From Oscillatoriaceae cyanobacterium Prado104 (GTDB lineage Bacteria; Cyanobacteriota; Cyanobacteriia; Cyanobacteriales; Microcoleaceae), in NCBI GenBank assembly GCA_025454405.1, contig JALOON010000034.1:1-64000 (forward strand): a stretch of 64,000 nucleotides of DNA, in the 5' to 3' direction. The notes under the pieces were generated by a model. It saw only the letters and a program-made list of their open reading frames with translations, did no database searches and was not told the origin of the DNA. Positions within the stretch are counted from its first letter, which is position 1. The number at the start of each line of letters is the position of its first letter. Position numbers and translations under genes: made by a program. This document shows positions 1 to 8,222 of the stretch, piece by piece.

Positions 1-61
1 CCCACTCGCAGAACCGTTCCCAAACGTTGGCGCTTTCGCGCTGCTGTAAGGTTGTGGTCAT
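1..61 (-). CDS. psbA: Photosystem II D1 protein, N-terminal fragment
   Basis: The reverse strand from position 61 to the left edge reads MTTTLQQRESANVWERF and continues FCEW, which is the characteristic N-terminus of cyanobacterial D1, the core photosystem II reaction-centre subunit in the thylakoid membrane. Only the first 20 codons lie in the window; the transmembrane helices and ligand residues are outside it, so the D1 isoform cannot be judged. The start codon follows an untranslated leader, with a possible promoter near 167-195. Confidence rests on the very conserved N-terminal pattern. Confidence 0.85.
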   Translation of the reverse strand, partial: MTTTLQQRESANVWERFCEW

Positions 62-166
62 TTGCTTATGATTGCTATGAATGAATTTTCAAGGTTCGTT
101 GCGGGCTTTTGTTTCCCACATTTATACATTAGCGCCTTTGTTAAGGTTTGTAAAGAGTTTTTGACT

Positions 167-195
167 TCTATAATGATTTGTGTTGCTTATTCCAA
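167..195 (-). promoter_or_regulatory. Possible psbA promoter
   Basis: On the minus strand a TTGGAA hexamer (190-195) and a TATAGA hexamer (167-172) are separated by 17 bases, a sigma-70-like arrangement about 105 bases before the psbA ATG. The match is partial and no transcript start is known; this is an inference from spacing and position. Confidence 0.35.
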
Positions 196-316
196 TCATA
201 AGTTTTAGTTGTTTGACATACCTCTTAGCCTGCACGACGCATAGAGTTAAGGGTGCGTTGCGCGGAGCGCGACACACCCTACAGAATTAGAAGCAAAATT
301 TTTTGTTAAAATTAAA

Positions 317-398
317 TGCGGATGAAAGGACTTGAACCTTCACTCATTGCTGAACCAGAACCTAAATCTGGCGCGTCTGCCAATTCCGCCACATCCGC
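317..398 (-). tRNA. tRNA-Leu (anticodon UAG)
   Basis: The minus strand folds as a class II tRNA. The acceptor stem GCGGATG pairs with CATCCGC, followed by discriminator A. The anticodon stem CAGA/TCTG encloses the loop TTTAGGT with anticodon TAG, the variable arm is extended, and the T arm contains GGTTCAAGTCC. CCA is not encoded. It reads CUA-type leucine codons. The gene stands alone between psbA and the peptidoglycan-binding protein. Confidence 0.93.
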
Positions 399-656
399 GT
401 TGTGACATTTAACTATGATAGCACATAACGCACCGATCGCTCAACATATCGATCGACATCGAGAAACCCGGCTATTTTCTGAAACCGGGTTCATACCTTG
501 TTTGATTTGAGATTTTTTGATTTTCGATTTTAGATAACTTATGAAATAAGGGTTTGAACCTTGCCTAAAGTAGCTTTCTTTTGAGGAAGCAGCATTGCTT
601 CTCTGTTGTAGCCGCAGTTGCAGCCGCAGCAATTTGCCCGATTTTTCAAAGTTACC

Positions 657-1376
657 TCAGCTTTGGCCAAGTGCTTTCCAGGTGATTTCGTCCACCTCGC
701 CGTCAGCCTTCAAATCTTTACTCTCCTGAAAGCTCTTCACCGCCGCCGCAGTGCGAGCGCCAAAAATGCCGTCTATCGGACCCGGATCGTAGCCCTGCAA
801 GTCCAAACGCACCTGGAGGGTTTTCACCTTAGAACCGCTAGAGCCTTTAGATAGAGTTGTTGCAGGCCTAGTTGTAACTGCATTGCTGTTCTCAGTGATG
901 TTCTCAGTTGGAGCATTGCTCTCTACAGTTTCAGAAGATCCGGCTGGCTCGGCCGCTAAAGCCATCCAAGTTTCCTTGTTCACGGCACCAGTTTCTGCCA
1001 GTCCCTTCGAGTTTTGAAAACTGCTCACAGCCGTTGCGGTACGGGAGCCATAAGTACCGTCGATCTTCCCTACCTCGAAGCCGTGGGCTTGCAATCGCTG
1101 CTGGATTGCCGCAACTTCCGGCCCATCGGCTCCTTGCGCGATCGTTTTTTCCCTTTTCACCTGCGGCTGCTCTCCCGCATAAAAAGGTCTGTTAAACATA
1201 TCTTGGGAATTTGCCTCTGGCGATGCGACAATACCAGAATCGGCGGGATTTGTAAAGTCCCTGCGGTACTGCTCCTGGAGAAAGGGTTGGGTGTCTAAGT
1301 TGGCACTTGCCTTTTTAGTGAATCCGGGAGCTGTTAGAGCGATTAAGCTGAGAATGGCTGCGGTAGTTACACGCAT
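657..1376 (-). CDS. Secreted protein with two peptidoglycan-binding domains
   Basis: A 239-residue protein with a Sec-type signal peptide at residues 1-25 (charged MRV start, then a hydrophobic stretch, ending near KKASA). Two PG_binding_1 domains follow at about residues 80-140 and 178-236. Each has the family pattern of an LQ.RL..GF/Y segment, G.IDG..G..T..AV..FQ, and a final W.AL. Such domains anchor proteins to murein in the periplasm. No catalytic domain (amidase, transpeptidase) is present, so it is probably a wall-binding or scaffold protein. A Thr/Ser/Asn-rich linker joins the two domains. It is monocistronic, with the tRNA-Leu gene downstream. Confidence 0.85.
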   Translation of the reverse strand: MRVTTAAILSLIALTAPGFTKKASANLDTQPFLQEQYRRDFTNPADSGIVASPEANSQDMFNRPFYAGEQPQVKREKTIAQGADGPEVAAIQQRLQAHGFEVGKIDGTYGSRTATAVSSFQNSKGLAETGAVNKETWMALAAEPAGSSETVESNAPTENITENSNAVTTRPATTLSKGSSGSKVKTLQVRLDLQGYDPGPIDGIFGARTAAAVKSFQESKDLKADGEVDEITWKALGQS

Positions 1377-2038
1377 AGGTTTTGTCTTGTTGGTAAGGTT
1401 TGCCTGTTCATGATTTCTAAGTCCAATTGTAGTACCCGGAACGCTTTCTGAAAAATATCTCTACTAGCTTTTAGAGAGTGGATTCTGGGAGCTTTGAAAG
1501 TCTTGGGTTTGAAGTTTAGAGCAACCAGATGGGGGGTTTTACCATGCAGAGCGATCGGGATCGAAAGCAGATATTACAGTTGACTGTTGACTGTTGACTG
1601 TTAAAGGCGGGGTTTTTGGAACGGGGATTTAAATGAAGTCTTAAAAACCATCCGCCGATAGAGAGTGGGGGATGCAAACCTTAATATTTGGTAAAGCTGG
1701 CTGAGGAACGGTTCGGGGCATTTGTAGCCTGCGAATCAGGAGGATCGATCTCGGTTTGACTGTTGCCTGATGAAATCTCGATCGAGCAATTTCAGCATTT
1801 ACCAGAAAACTCTCTCTTAAGGGCTACGCACCGACACCAAAAAACCCGGATTTTTCATAAACCCGGTTTGTGCGTCCCAGAGTAGTTCTTTCTGGTGCGC
1901 AGAGCGTACCTGACATCGCATCCCGTTTGTAGTGCGGACTTTAATCCACGACATGAGAGCGGACTTTAGTCCGCACTATGAACCTTTTTTATCAGAAAAC
2001 TGGGTTGAAAACCCCGTCCTTTTAGGACGGCTTTAATC
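1377..2038. other. Repeat-rich intergenic region
   Basis: No convincing gene is seen. The stretch contains a short tandem repeat of ttgactg near 1578-1602, inverted accggg/cccggt segments near 1840-1870, and two copies of a gcggactt-type repeat (1930-1980) of which the second forms a gcggactttagtccgc hairpin. These are typical intergenic repeats of filamentous cyanobacteria. Confidence 0.5.
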
Positions 2039-2290
2039 TTAGAAATATATCCCAAAATTAGCGAAAACCAGGAAAAAGCATGGTATTAGGTAGGGTAGGG
2101 CATACCCGAACTCTAGGTGAAATATCCTAGTACGCTTTTGGAGATAGACCCGCTGGGGTGGCTGTGAATCAGGCTCGTTAATTGGTGCTATCGCACGGTT
2201 AAAAGGTCGGAGTATTGCCGCAAGGACGCAACATTTTAAGGTCAGTCGCTGAATTAAGAATCCCCGCACTTTTAGATCGGGGAGTGTCAA
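2004..2290 (+). mobile_element. IS200/IS605-type relic with right-end hairpin
   Basis: A ccgtccttttaggacgg hairpin lies at about 2014-2030. The segment ends in a second hairpin at about 2261-2289 (aatccccg, short loop, cggggagtgtcaa), the layout seen at the right end of IS605-group elements, where the 3' end of tnpB overlaps the guide RNA. No tnpA or intact tnpB reading frame is present. The 83-codon minus-strand frame here is judged a by-product. The piece could be a solo right end, a non-autonomous derivative, or an omega-RNA-like remnant. The assignment is by recalled resemblance, not by alignment. Confidence 0.4.
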
Positions 2291-2331
2291 AACTGTAATT
2301 GACCGGATACTATCTGGCGCGGAAGAGTTCA

Positions 2332-2393
2332 GAAACCGGGTTTTTCTCAGTATTAAAACCCCCGAGCGAGCTTTAATAAAAAACCCGGTTTCT
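2332..2393. repeat. Inverted repeat downstream of sucrose synthase
   Basis: gaaaccgggttttt at 2333-2346 is the inverse of aaaaacccggtttc near 2379-2392, separated by about 32 bases. On the minus strand it lies downstream of the sucrose synthase stop and could end its transcript, but similar accggg pairs occur elsewhere (470-490, 1843-1868), so it may simply be a dispersed repeat. Confidence 0.4.
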
Positions 2394-2458
2394 TAGAGCC
2401 TGGCGCACAAGTCCCGAACGTTCGAGTCTCAATCGATCGACTCTCAACTCTCAACTAT

Positions 2459-4879
2459 TTAACGGCTCATGTGCTGCGCTAGCAACTGCTTGGCTCTCGG
2501 TTTGTAAATCAGATAAAACAGCGCTTCAATATAGCGAAGCATATCTTCGCGATTTTCCTTAGAAGCATAGTTCCAAAAACCGTAAGTTCGCGCCAGAGTT
2601 AGCAGTTTTGTAGTGTGAATTTTCCAAGTATAGGTGCTGTACACTCGATCGATTCCTCGCGTCGAAATTTCATACCAATAATTCGGATTTTGCTCGCATT
2701 TCGAGATGAATTCCAGAATTTTTTGAGCTGTCTCCTCGTGGTTTGTCGGGTTGATATAAAACCCGTTTACCCGGTCTTGAATAATTTCCAGGGGACCGCC
2801 AAACTGCGTGCCAAAAGTCGGAATGCCGGTAATCATTGCTTCGAGAATTGTCAAACCGAAAGCTTCAAACAAAGCTGGCTGCACAAAGATACCTTGACGG
2901 TCTGCAATTACCCGATAAATTTCGCCCGACCAGCTTTTAGAAAGGCGCACTCCCAGCCAGCGAATTTTACCGTGCAGATTGTATCGATCGATAATTGCGT
3001 ACAGCTTTTTAATTTCCTCAGCTTCTTCGTAGTCTTCGGTTTCTTCCACTCGCAACTTGCCCGCCACTAAAATTAAGTTGCATTTTTCTTGCAGTTCCTG
3101 GCTGTTACCAAACAGTTCTGCCAAGCCTGTCAAATTTTTAATGCGATCGAGCCTCGCCATCGAAAATAAAGGGCGTTTTTGCGGGTCGTCGAGTTTGCCG
3201 AAGACCTGTTCCGGGTCTTCCAGACTAAACATTAATTCATTGAGTCGATCGCGATCGGTCAGCACCCTGTCTTCTGTCCGCGTGTAAGGGAAATACACGT
3301 TTTCATTCACTCCCGGCGGCACTACGTTAAATTTAGGGCTGAACAATTCAATTCCGTTCACCACATGATATAAATCCGGCATCGTAAAACAATTGTAAGA
3401 CTCGTATTGCCCTACGCTATCCGGTTTGCCGACAATCTCTTGATAGGTGCTGCTGATAATAAAATTAGCTGCATTCATGGCAATTAAATCAGCAGTAAAT
3501 TGCATCGCAAAATGGTATTTTTCCTCGGATTCTTGCCAGTAAAGGTTGCTGAACAAATATTTGGATTTTTCCAGGGCGTGGGCAACATTGCACTGAGTAA
3601 TCTTGAGTTTTCTTGACAGCAAAAATGCCACCAAATTGCCATCAGAATAATTTCCCACAATTAGATCTGGCTTGCCCTTGAACTCAGCTAATAGTTCTTT
3701 TTCAGCATCGATCGCGTAAGTTTCCAAATAAGGCCAAATCTCAAATCGCGAAATCCAATTCTGAGTTAATTTGGGATTGAAATCGCGGAACGGCACTCGC
3801 AAAATCCAGGCATTTTCAGTACCGTGAACTTTTTCCAAACGCTGGTTGCAGCGCGTGCCGTCGCTGTTGGGAATTAACCGAGTAAGAATAATTACTTTAG
3901 GTTGAACTCCTAAACTATCGAGTCCTGCAAGGTGAAGGTCTTCTTGCATTTGTTTTTCTAAATTCTTCGCTTGGTCGAGGACGTAAACTACCTGACCGCC
4001 CGTATCCGGCCGCCCCAAAACTCCTTCTTGACCGAACCAACCGTGAGGGGAAACCAAGACGATTTTAAAAATCATCGGGATGCGAGAAATAAATGCTTCG
4101 AGGGTTTGGTGGTCGGGAGAATCTATTAATTCGTCGAGAATTCCTAAAGTTTCTTGCACGCGGGCCGCAGTATTTCCCCAACCGGCTTCAAAACCCATCA
4201 TTTGCAGGACAAACCGAAATCTTTCGTAGGGTTCATCTTCAGCAAGTTCGCTAACAAAAGTCAAGCCTTTTTTGAGTTGTTCGGAAAGTTGCTGTTGGGA
4301 TTTAATGCGATCGTTAATCAGTAATTGCACGCCGTTGTAGTGGTGGAGGCGCAAGAAATCAAACAGGGTTTCCAGCCATTGTTTGGGATCTTGAAACAGT
4401 TTGCTGGACAAATATCGGTTGAGGAATTCAACTCCTTTGCCGATATTTTTGGGATCGCGAATGGCGGGAGAATAGTCGTAAAATGGGCCGAAATCCAGTT
4501 CGAGAATGTCGCCTTCCTGGGGATGAAATCGATCGACAAATCGATCGCGCCAGTCTAGCAGTTCTTGAACTGTCATCGGTTCGACCGTCATGTCGTCTCC
4601 CAGAAGCACTATTTCCATTGTGGCGATTTTCGGTCGCAGCAAAACGCAAAAGTTGTCCTCTTCAAGAATAATTTCTTGGATGTAATAAATCAGTTTTGCC
4701 AAATGGGAAGATTGCGAGAACTGTGCGGGTTTTTCGTATTTGGTACAGTAGTTAGCAAAAGCGCTAACGATGTCGTTGCGCAGTAAATACTTGTTGCCCA
4801 AAGCGCGCAATTCGCTGGCAAATTGTCGCAGGTCGGTTTTTTCGTCACTTTCAAGAACCGCCTGAAAAAGTTCAGACAT
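2459..4879 (-). CDS. susA: Sucrose synthase
   Basis: An 806-residue protein, the usual length of cyanobacterial and plant-type sucrose synthase (sucrose + UDP/ADP reversible to NDP-glucose + fructose). The N-terminal about 265 residues form the regulatory region. The GT-B catalytic part follows, with HGWFGQEGVLGRPDTGGQ near the start of the GT domain, the sugar/nucleotide segment SMARLDRIKNL, and the retaining-transferase E-x7-E motif in EAFGLTILEAM. The ATG at 4879 follows an agggg ribosome-binding site on the minus strand. It is transcribed alone. In filamentous cyanobacteria this cytosolic enzyme usually cleaves sucrose and supplies NDP-glucose to glycogen or polysaccharide synthesis, which fits the polysaccharide genes further right, although linkage to them is only inferred. 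Confidence 0.95.
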   Translation of the reverse strand: MSELFQAVLESDEKTDLRQFASELRALGNKYLLRNDIVSAFANYCTKYEKPAQFSQSSHLAKLIYYIQEIILEEDNFCVLLRPKIATMEIVLLGDDMTVEPMTVQELLDWRDRFVDRFHPQEGDILELDFGPFYDYSPAIRDPKNIGKGVEFLNRYLSSKLFQDPKQWLETLFDFLRLHHYNGVQLLINDRIKSQQQLSEQLKKGLTFVSELAEDEPYERFRFVLQMMGFEAGWGNTAARVQETLGILDELIDSPDHQTLEAFISRIPMIFKIVLVSPHGWFGQEGVLGRPDTGGQVVYVLDQAKNLEKQMQEDLHLAGLDSLGVQPKVIILTRLIPNSDGTRCNQRLEKVHGTENAWILRVPFRDFNPKLTQNWISRFEIWPYLETYAIDAEKELLAEFKGKPDLIVGNYSDGNLVAFLLSRKLKITQCNVAHALEKSKYLFSNLYWQESEEKYHFAMQFTADLIAMNAANFIISSTYQEIVGKPDSVGQYESYNCFTMPDLYHVVNGIELFSPKFNVVPPGVNENVYFPYTRTEDRVLTDRDRLNELMFSLEDPEQVFGKLDDPQKRPLFSMARLDRIKNLTGLAELFGNSQELQEKCNLILVAGKLRVEETEDYEEAEEIKKLYAIIDRYNLHGKIRWLGVRLSKSWSGEIYRVIADRQGIFVQPALFEAFGLTILEAMITGIPTFGTQFGGPLEIIQDRVNGFYINPTNHEETAQKILEFISKCEQNPNYWYEISTRGIDRVYSTYTWKIHTTKLLTLARTYGFWNYASKENREDMLRYIEALFYLIYKPRAKQLLAQHMSR

Positions 4880-5094
4880 GACAAGCCCCTAATTTATGAA
4901 ATGTTCGATGTTCTCTGCAAAATAGAGCGATAGAGGTTAGTATCGCCTCTTTTGCTTCAACTCTTGATTTTTTTAATATCAGTTTAAAGTCTGGAACTTG
5001 AGATCGCTTTTTCCCTACTGTAGGGTATAAATCTACACGGTTCAGTTAAGGATCGAGCCCACATTCCGCACTCCCAACTGTATATGTGCCAGTT

Positions 5095-5265
5095 ATCGAT
5101 CGCACCGCCACCATGGTACAACAAATTCGAGGCGACGTTGTAGCTAGCAGCATTTTTCTCCGACAGCAACCGATCGGATTTTATTCCCACCGCGGCCGCG
5201 CAGCCATAGTTTTAGCACTCACAGCAGTCACTGCTATTGTCGGTTGGTTTTGGAGATTTACCAAT
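5095..5265 (+). pseudogene. In-frame fragment duplicated from the polymerase gene
   Basis: These 171 bases correspond, without length change, to 14903-15073 inside the large polymerase/beta-helix gene. The encoded peptide keeps QQIRGDVVASSIF, QPIGFYSHRGRAAIVLAL and AIVGWFWRFTN with a handful of substitutions. The fragment has neither the N-terminal membrane helices nor the rest of the protein and runs straight into tandem repeats, so it is a non-functional relic. It marks one end of an ancient duplication or rearrangement spanning the paralogue array. Confidence 0.85.
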
Positions 5266-5456
5266 CGCCCGTTGAATTCGATCGCCCGTTCATTTCCATC
5301 ACCTATTAAGTTCGATCGCCCGTTCAATTCGATCGCCTATTAAGTTCGATCGCCCGTTCAATTCGATCGCCTATCAAGTTCGATCGCCCGTTCAATTCGA
5401 TCGCCTATTAAGTTCGATCGCCCCTTCAACTACATCACATAATAAGTTCGATCGCC
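5266..5456. repeat. 34-bp tandem repeats rich in cgatcg
   Basis: A unit combining ttcgatcgcccgttcaa with attcgatcgcctattaag recurs with a period of 34 bases (aattcg at 5326, 5360 and 5394) and then degenerates. Each unit has two gatcgcc cores related to the HIP1 palindrome. A related tail (ttcaactacatcacataataag) appears again near 9545-9565, beyond the first four array genes. The repeat lies between the polymerase fragment and a damaged zinc-ribbon gene copy. Confidence 0.8.
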
Positions 5457-5716
5457 TAGCAAGCAGAATCCAACTAGAGATTATTGGTCAACATTTCCAT
5501 CCCCTTCGCAGAGTATTGCTCAATACCAACAGCAATATGCTCGCCGAAGTTATTGGGATGGACGAGATAATTCTGTGCTGCTTAAAAATCTATCGGGGCA
5601 AGTGTTGGGATATTACGAGTATGTTTTGGTAACGCAGCCGCCCAAGTCAGGTAGTGGTGGTAAATTGTTTTGGTTGATGGTAATTGGTGGGGCGGTGTGG
5701 TTCTGGTTCTTTCGTT
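5457..5716 (+). pseudogene. 3' part of zinc-ribbon/membrane-tail gene (copy 1)
   Basis: This segment matches 10251-10513 nearly base for base. It encodes SKQNPTRDYWSTFPSPSQS, then YARRSYWDGRDNS, SGQVLGYYEYVLVTQPP, and a C-terminal LFWLMVIGGAVWFWFFR that looks like a membrane anchor. It lacks the N-terminal zinc-ribbon half and any start codon because repeats replace the 5' part. Its tail shows what the other copy read before a one-base deletion. The next gene starts about 24 bases later. Confidence 0.75.
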
Positions 5717-5739
5717 GATTGTCACAAGTCCAGAGGGCA

Positions 5740-6999
5740 ATGAAACATTTTTCGCGGTTTTTGTTGGCTTTAGCTCTCGCTTTCCTCCTGGTAGTAACAT
5801 CTGGGAGTAGAGCGCCTACGGAGAACGAACCTTTAGGAATTGGAAGGGTAGCAAACATGACATTTCGATCGAATGATAGATCTCGAATTAGAAGTGATGG
5901 ACTCGAACTGAAAATCGCTGAGCCCCAACCGATAGGGATATCTATCCCAGATAACCGATCTGGTATCGCTGTTCCAGTGAGCTTTAGTGTCAGCGTTACC
6001 AATAATACAACAGCTCCTATTCCCTTCATACTTTATGATGCTTTAATCCCAGAGATTATCGGACCTGATGGTCAAAAGCTCCACCGAACAGCACCGATAA
6101 ATAAGCTTGATGGCGGAGAATATAGCGGCAATTTGGTTGGTGTCACAGAGCAGATATCCACCTCTGTTGAGGCAAGACTTTTTTGGCAAAATAATTTGCT
6201 GCAACTCACATTCCCTCCTGATTCTGAGTTGGAAAAACAACAAATTAACCTCGATCGCTCTTGGTCTTTTGACACTGTGGAACCGGGGAGATATCAGATT
6301 CGATTCATTTACGAAAACCCGACAGGGACGATATCATACGCAGATCCGCTTACTTTTCTTCAGACTCGACAAAGAACGAAAATTGAAGTAACTGGCACGA
6401 GTAACTCGGCAACCGAATTCGCTACTTTTAGTCTACTGCAACCTGCTGGCGATCGTAAAAACGCAGTGCAATTAGATGGAATTAGTTTGGAAACATTCAT
6501 ACCGGAGCCAGTGTTAACTGTTCCCAAAAACAGTAGAAATGTCAGAAATCCCGTGCAGATTGGGATGCGGGTTACGAACAACACTCTCGCCCCATTTTAC
6601 TTCTCATTTTATGAATCTTTTACCCCAGACCTTGTGATGCCAGATGGTCAGATACAGCAGCAGAAAGGGTATAATTACGACTGGGCGAGAGGACCTAAAG
6701 AATCTGATTTTTTGTTAGTCGCACCTGGAAAAAGCGTGACTTTCTTTCCAGAAATCGCCCTGTCTTTGACGCAGCGCGGTACATTTTCCCTTCTTGTTAC
6801 TAATACCTCTGGTGGCTGGGGCGGTTTTGACCCACTAAAGCCAGGTAAATACCAGATCCGGTTCAAGTATGCAAATACGATCGATACCGTACATAGGACA
6901 ACTCCAACAGAGAAATCGATCGAAAATCGCCCCATAGAAAAAGTTTGGACTGGACGGGTGGATACTCCCTTTGTGGAATTCCGCATAAGCCAGCCTTGA
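5740..6999 (+). CDS. Secreted two-domain array protein (paralogue A)
   Basis: A 419-residue protein if the ATG at 5740, preceded by agaggg, is used. Residues 1-25 (MKHFSRFLLALALAFLLVV) form a signal peptide without a lipobox Cys. Two copies of a roughly 190-residue domain follow. Each has a VP...V.F...VTNNT segment, then a 'PEIIGPDGQ' or 'PDLVMPDGQ' segment, an aromatic hydrophobic stretch (LFWQNNLLQLTF in the first), and PGRYQIRF.Y or PGKYQIRFKYAN. The second ends in WTGRVDTPFVEF. Alternating beta-rich segments suggest an Ig-like or BsuPI-like beta sandwich, but I do not recognise a named family. It is the only array member with a signal peptide. Confidence 0.75.
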   Translation: MKHFSRFLLALALAFLLVVTSGSRAPTENEPLGIGRVANMTFRSNDRSRIRSDGLELKIAEPQPIGISIPDNRSGIAVPVSFSVSVTNNTTAPIPFILYDALIPEIIGPDGQKLHRTAPINKLDGGEYSGNLVGVTEQISTSVEARLFWQNNLLQLTFPPDSELEKQQINLDRSWSFDTVEPGRYQIRFIYENPTGTISYADPLTFLQTRQRTKIEVTGTSNSATEFATFSLLQPAGDRKNAVQLDGISLETFIPEPVLTVPKNSRNVRNPVQIGMRVTNNTLAPFYFSFYESFTPDLVMPDGQIQQQKGYNYDWARGPKESDFLLVAPGKSVTFFPEIALSLTQRGTFSLLVTNTSGGWGGFDPLKPGKYQIRFKYANTIDTVHRTTPTEKSIENRPIEKVWTGRVDTPFVEFRISQP

Positions 7000-7069
7000 G
7001 ATGAATTACGCTTAGTTCAATAGTCGATAACCGATTAAAAATTAGTTATTCAAAAGGAATGTAGGTAGT

Positions 7070-7654
7070 ATGAACACTGACAACAATAACAGTCATATCG
7101 TTGAAGAGAATGGCATCATATTTGAAACTTTGATGCCGGAAGTAGTAGTAAAAATTCCCGACACTAATAAAGGTGTCAGCCCGGTACAATTCGGAATTCG
7201 TGTTACCAATGTTTCCGATCGCTCTTATCATTTTATGCTCCCTTACGTGCTACCAGAACTTTTTTATTCAGACGGGCAAGCAATGTATAGGAGTTATGCC
7301 AGCAACGTGTATCTTCCAGCTAAACAATCTTATTTTCAGTTAGCTAGACCACAAAAAAGTTTGACTTTTTTTATGCAGGGTGAGTTTAAGTGGTATAAGA
7401 ATTTACTTATACTTAGAGGCAAGGCTACAGATGGAGGAATTTGGAGATTTTCAGACTTTAAAAATGGTATCTATCTAGTTCAATTCACTTACAGAAATGA
7501 CAATGCAAAAAAAGAAATAAGGTGGAAGAGTGGAAAATTTAGTGCTTGGCATGACTTATGGGTTGGTCAAGTATCAACTCCCCGGATCGAGTTTTGCCTG
7601 CATTCATTGAGCAATAAGGAGGACAAACATCATGAATTTAGGAGAACCAAGTAA
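7070..7654 (+). CDS. Single-domain array protein (paralogue B)
   Basis: A 194-residue protein starting MNTDNNNSHIVEENG, with no signal peptide. It has one copy of the array domain: IIFETLMPEVVVKIP, FGIRVTNVSDRSYHFM, SDGQAMYRSYASN, the aromatic stretch FKWYKNLLILRG, FKNGIYLVQFTYRN and a terminal VGQVSTPRIEF. The last 23 bases overlap the start of the next gene, so the pair is probably translated together. The final Lys/Glu/His-rich tail may be an extension created by that overlap. Function unknown; likely a beta-sandwich cytoplasmic protein. Confidence 0.7.
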   Translation: MNTDNNNSHIVEENGIIFETLMPEVVVKIPDTNKGVSPVQFGIRVTNVSDRSYHFMLPYVLPELFYSDGQAMYRSYASNVYLPAKQSYFQLARPQKSLTFFMQGEFKWYKNLLILRGKATDGGIWRFSDFKNGIYLVQFTYRNDNAKKEIRWKSGKFSAWHDLWVGQVSTPRIEFCLHSLSNKEDKHHEFRRTK

Positions 7655-8174
7655 CAACAATACCATTGAAGTTGATGGTGTTCAGTTTGAAACGTTAGTG
7701 CCGGAGCGAGAACTGAAAATACCAAATATAGAGAGTAAAACAAAGGTACAGTTTGGAATTCGCATTACTAACAATTCCCTTACATCCTATAGGTTTATGT
7801 TTTTCTGCTTGTCACCCGAAGTCAAGCGAGAAAACGGGCAATTCATACAACGAAGTTATGCGATAAATGCAACCAAAGTACCGACAGTATCAGATTTTTT
7901 GTTGGTTCAGCCCCAAGAAAGTTTGACATTTTTTATAAATGCTAAGCTCTGTTGGCGTGACTTCCAGCTCAGACTTACAGGCGATGACGGTACTGGTGGA
8001 GTTTGGAGTTTGTACAATCTGAAACCTGGTGTATATAGTGTTAGGTTTACTTATGAAAACCGCTCGGAAACAGGAAAAATTGATGGAGGGATGACACCCT
8101 GGCAATTCTTAGAATCTATGTGGACGGGTGCGGTTTCTACGCCCGATGAAGAATTTCGTATAGTGTGGCTATGA
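7632..8174 (+). CDS. Single-domain array protein (paralogue C)
   Basis: A 180-residue protein with a strong ribosome site (aaggagg) ahead of the ATG at 7632, inside the 3' end of paralogue B. It begins MNLGEPSNNNTIEVDG and contains the single array domain: VQFETLVPERELKIP, FGIRITNNSLTSYRFM, NGQFIQRSYAINA, LLVQPQESLTFF, LKPGVYSVRFTYEN, WTGAVSTPDEEF. It is closest to B and to the C-terminal domains of the two-domain members. The N-terminus is Asn-rich and not secreted. Confidence 0.72.
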   Translation: MNLGEPSNNNTIEVDGVQFETLVPERELKIPNIESKTKVQFGIRITNNSLTSYRFMFFCLSPEVKRENGQFIQRSYAINATKVPTVSDFLLVQPQESLTFFINAKLCWRDFQLRLTGDDGTGGVWSLYNLKPGVYSVRFTYENRSETGKIDGGMTPWQFLESMWTGAVSTPDEEFRIVWL

Positions 8175-8222
8175 ATCGACTTTTCAACTGCATTAACAGT
8201 AGTGCAATAGGATCTAACTAAC

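Noticed and set aside
2039-2290. 83-codon minus-strand frame
   Set aside because: It runs antisense through an IS605-like end and has no family resemblance or ribosome site.
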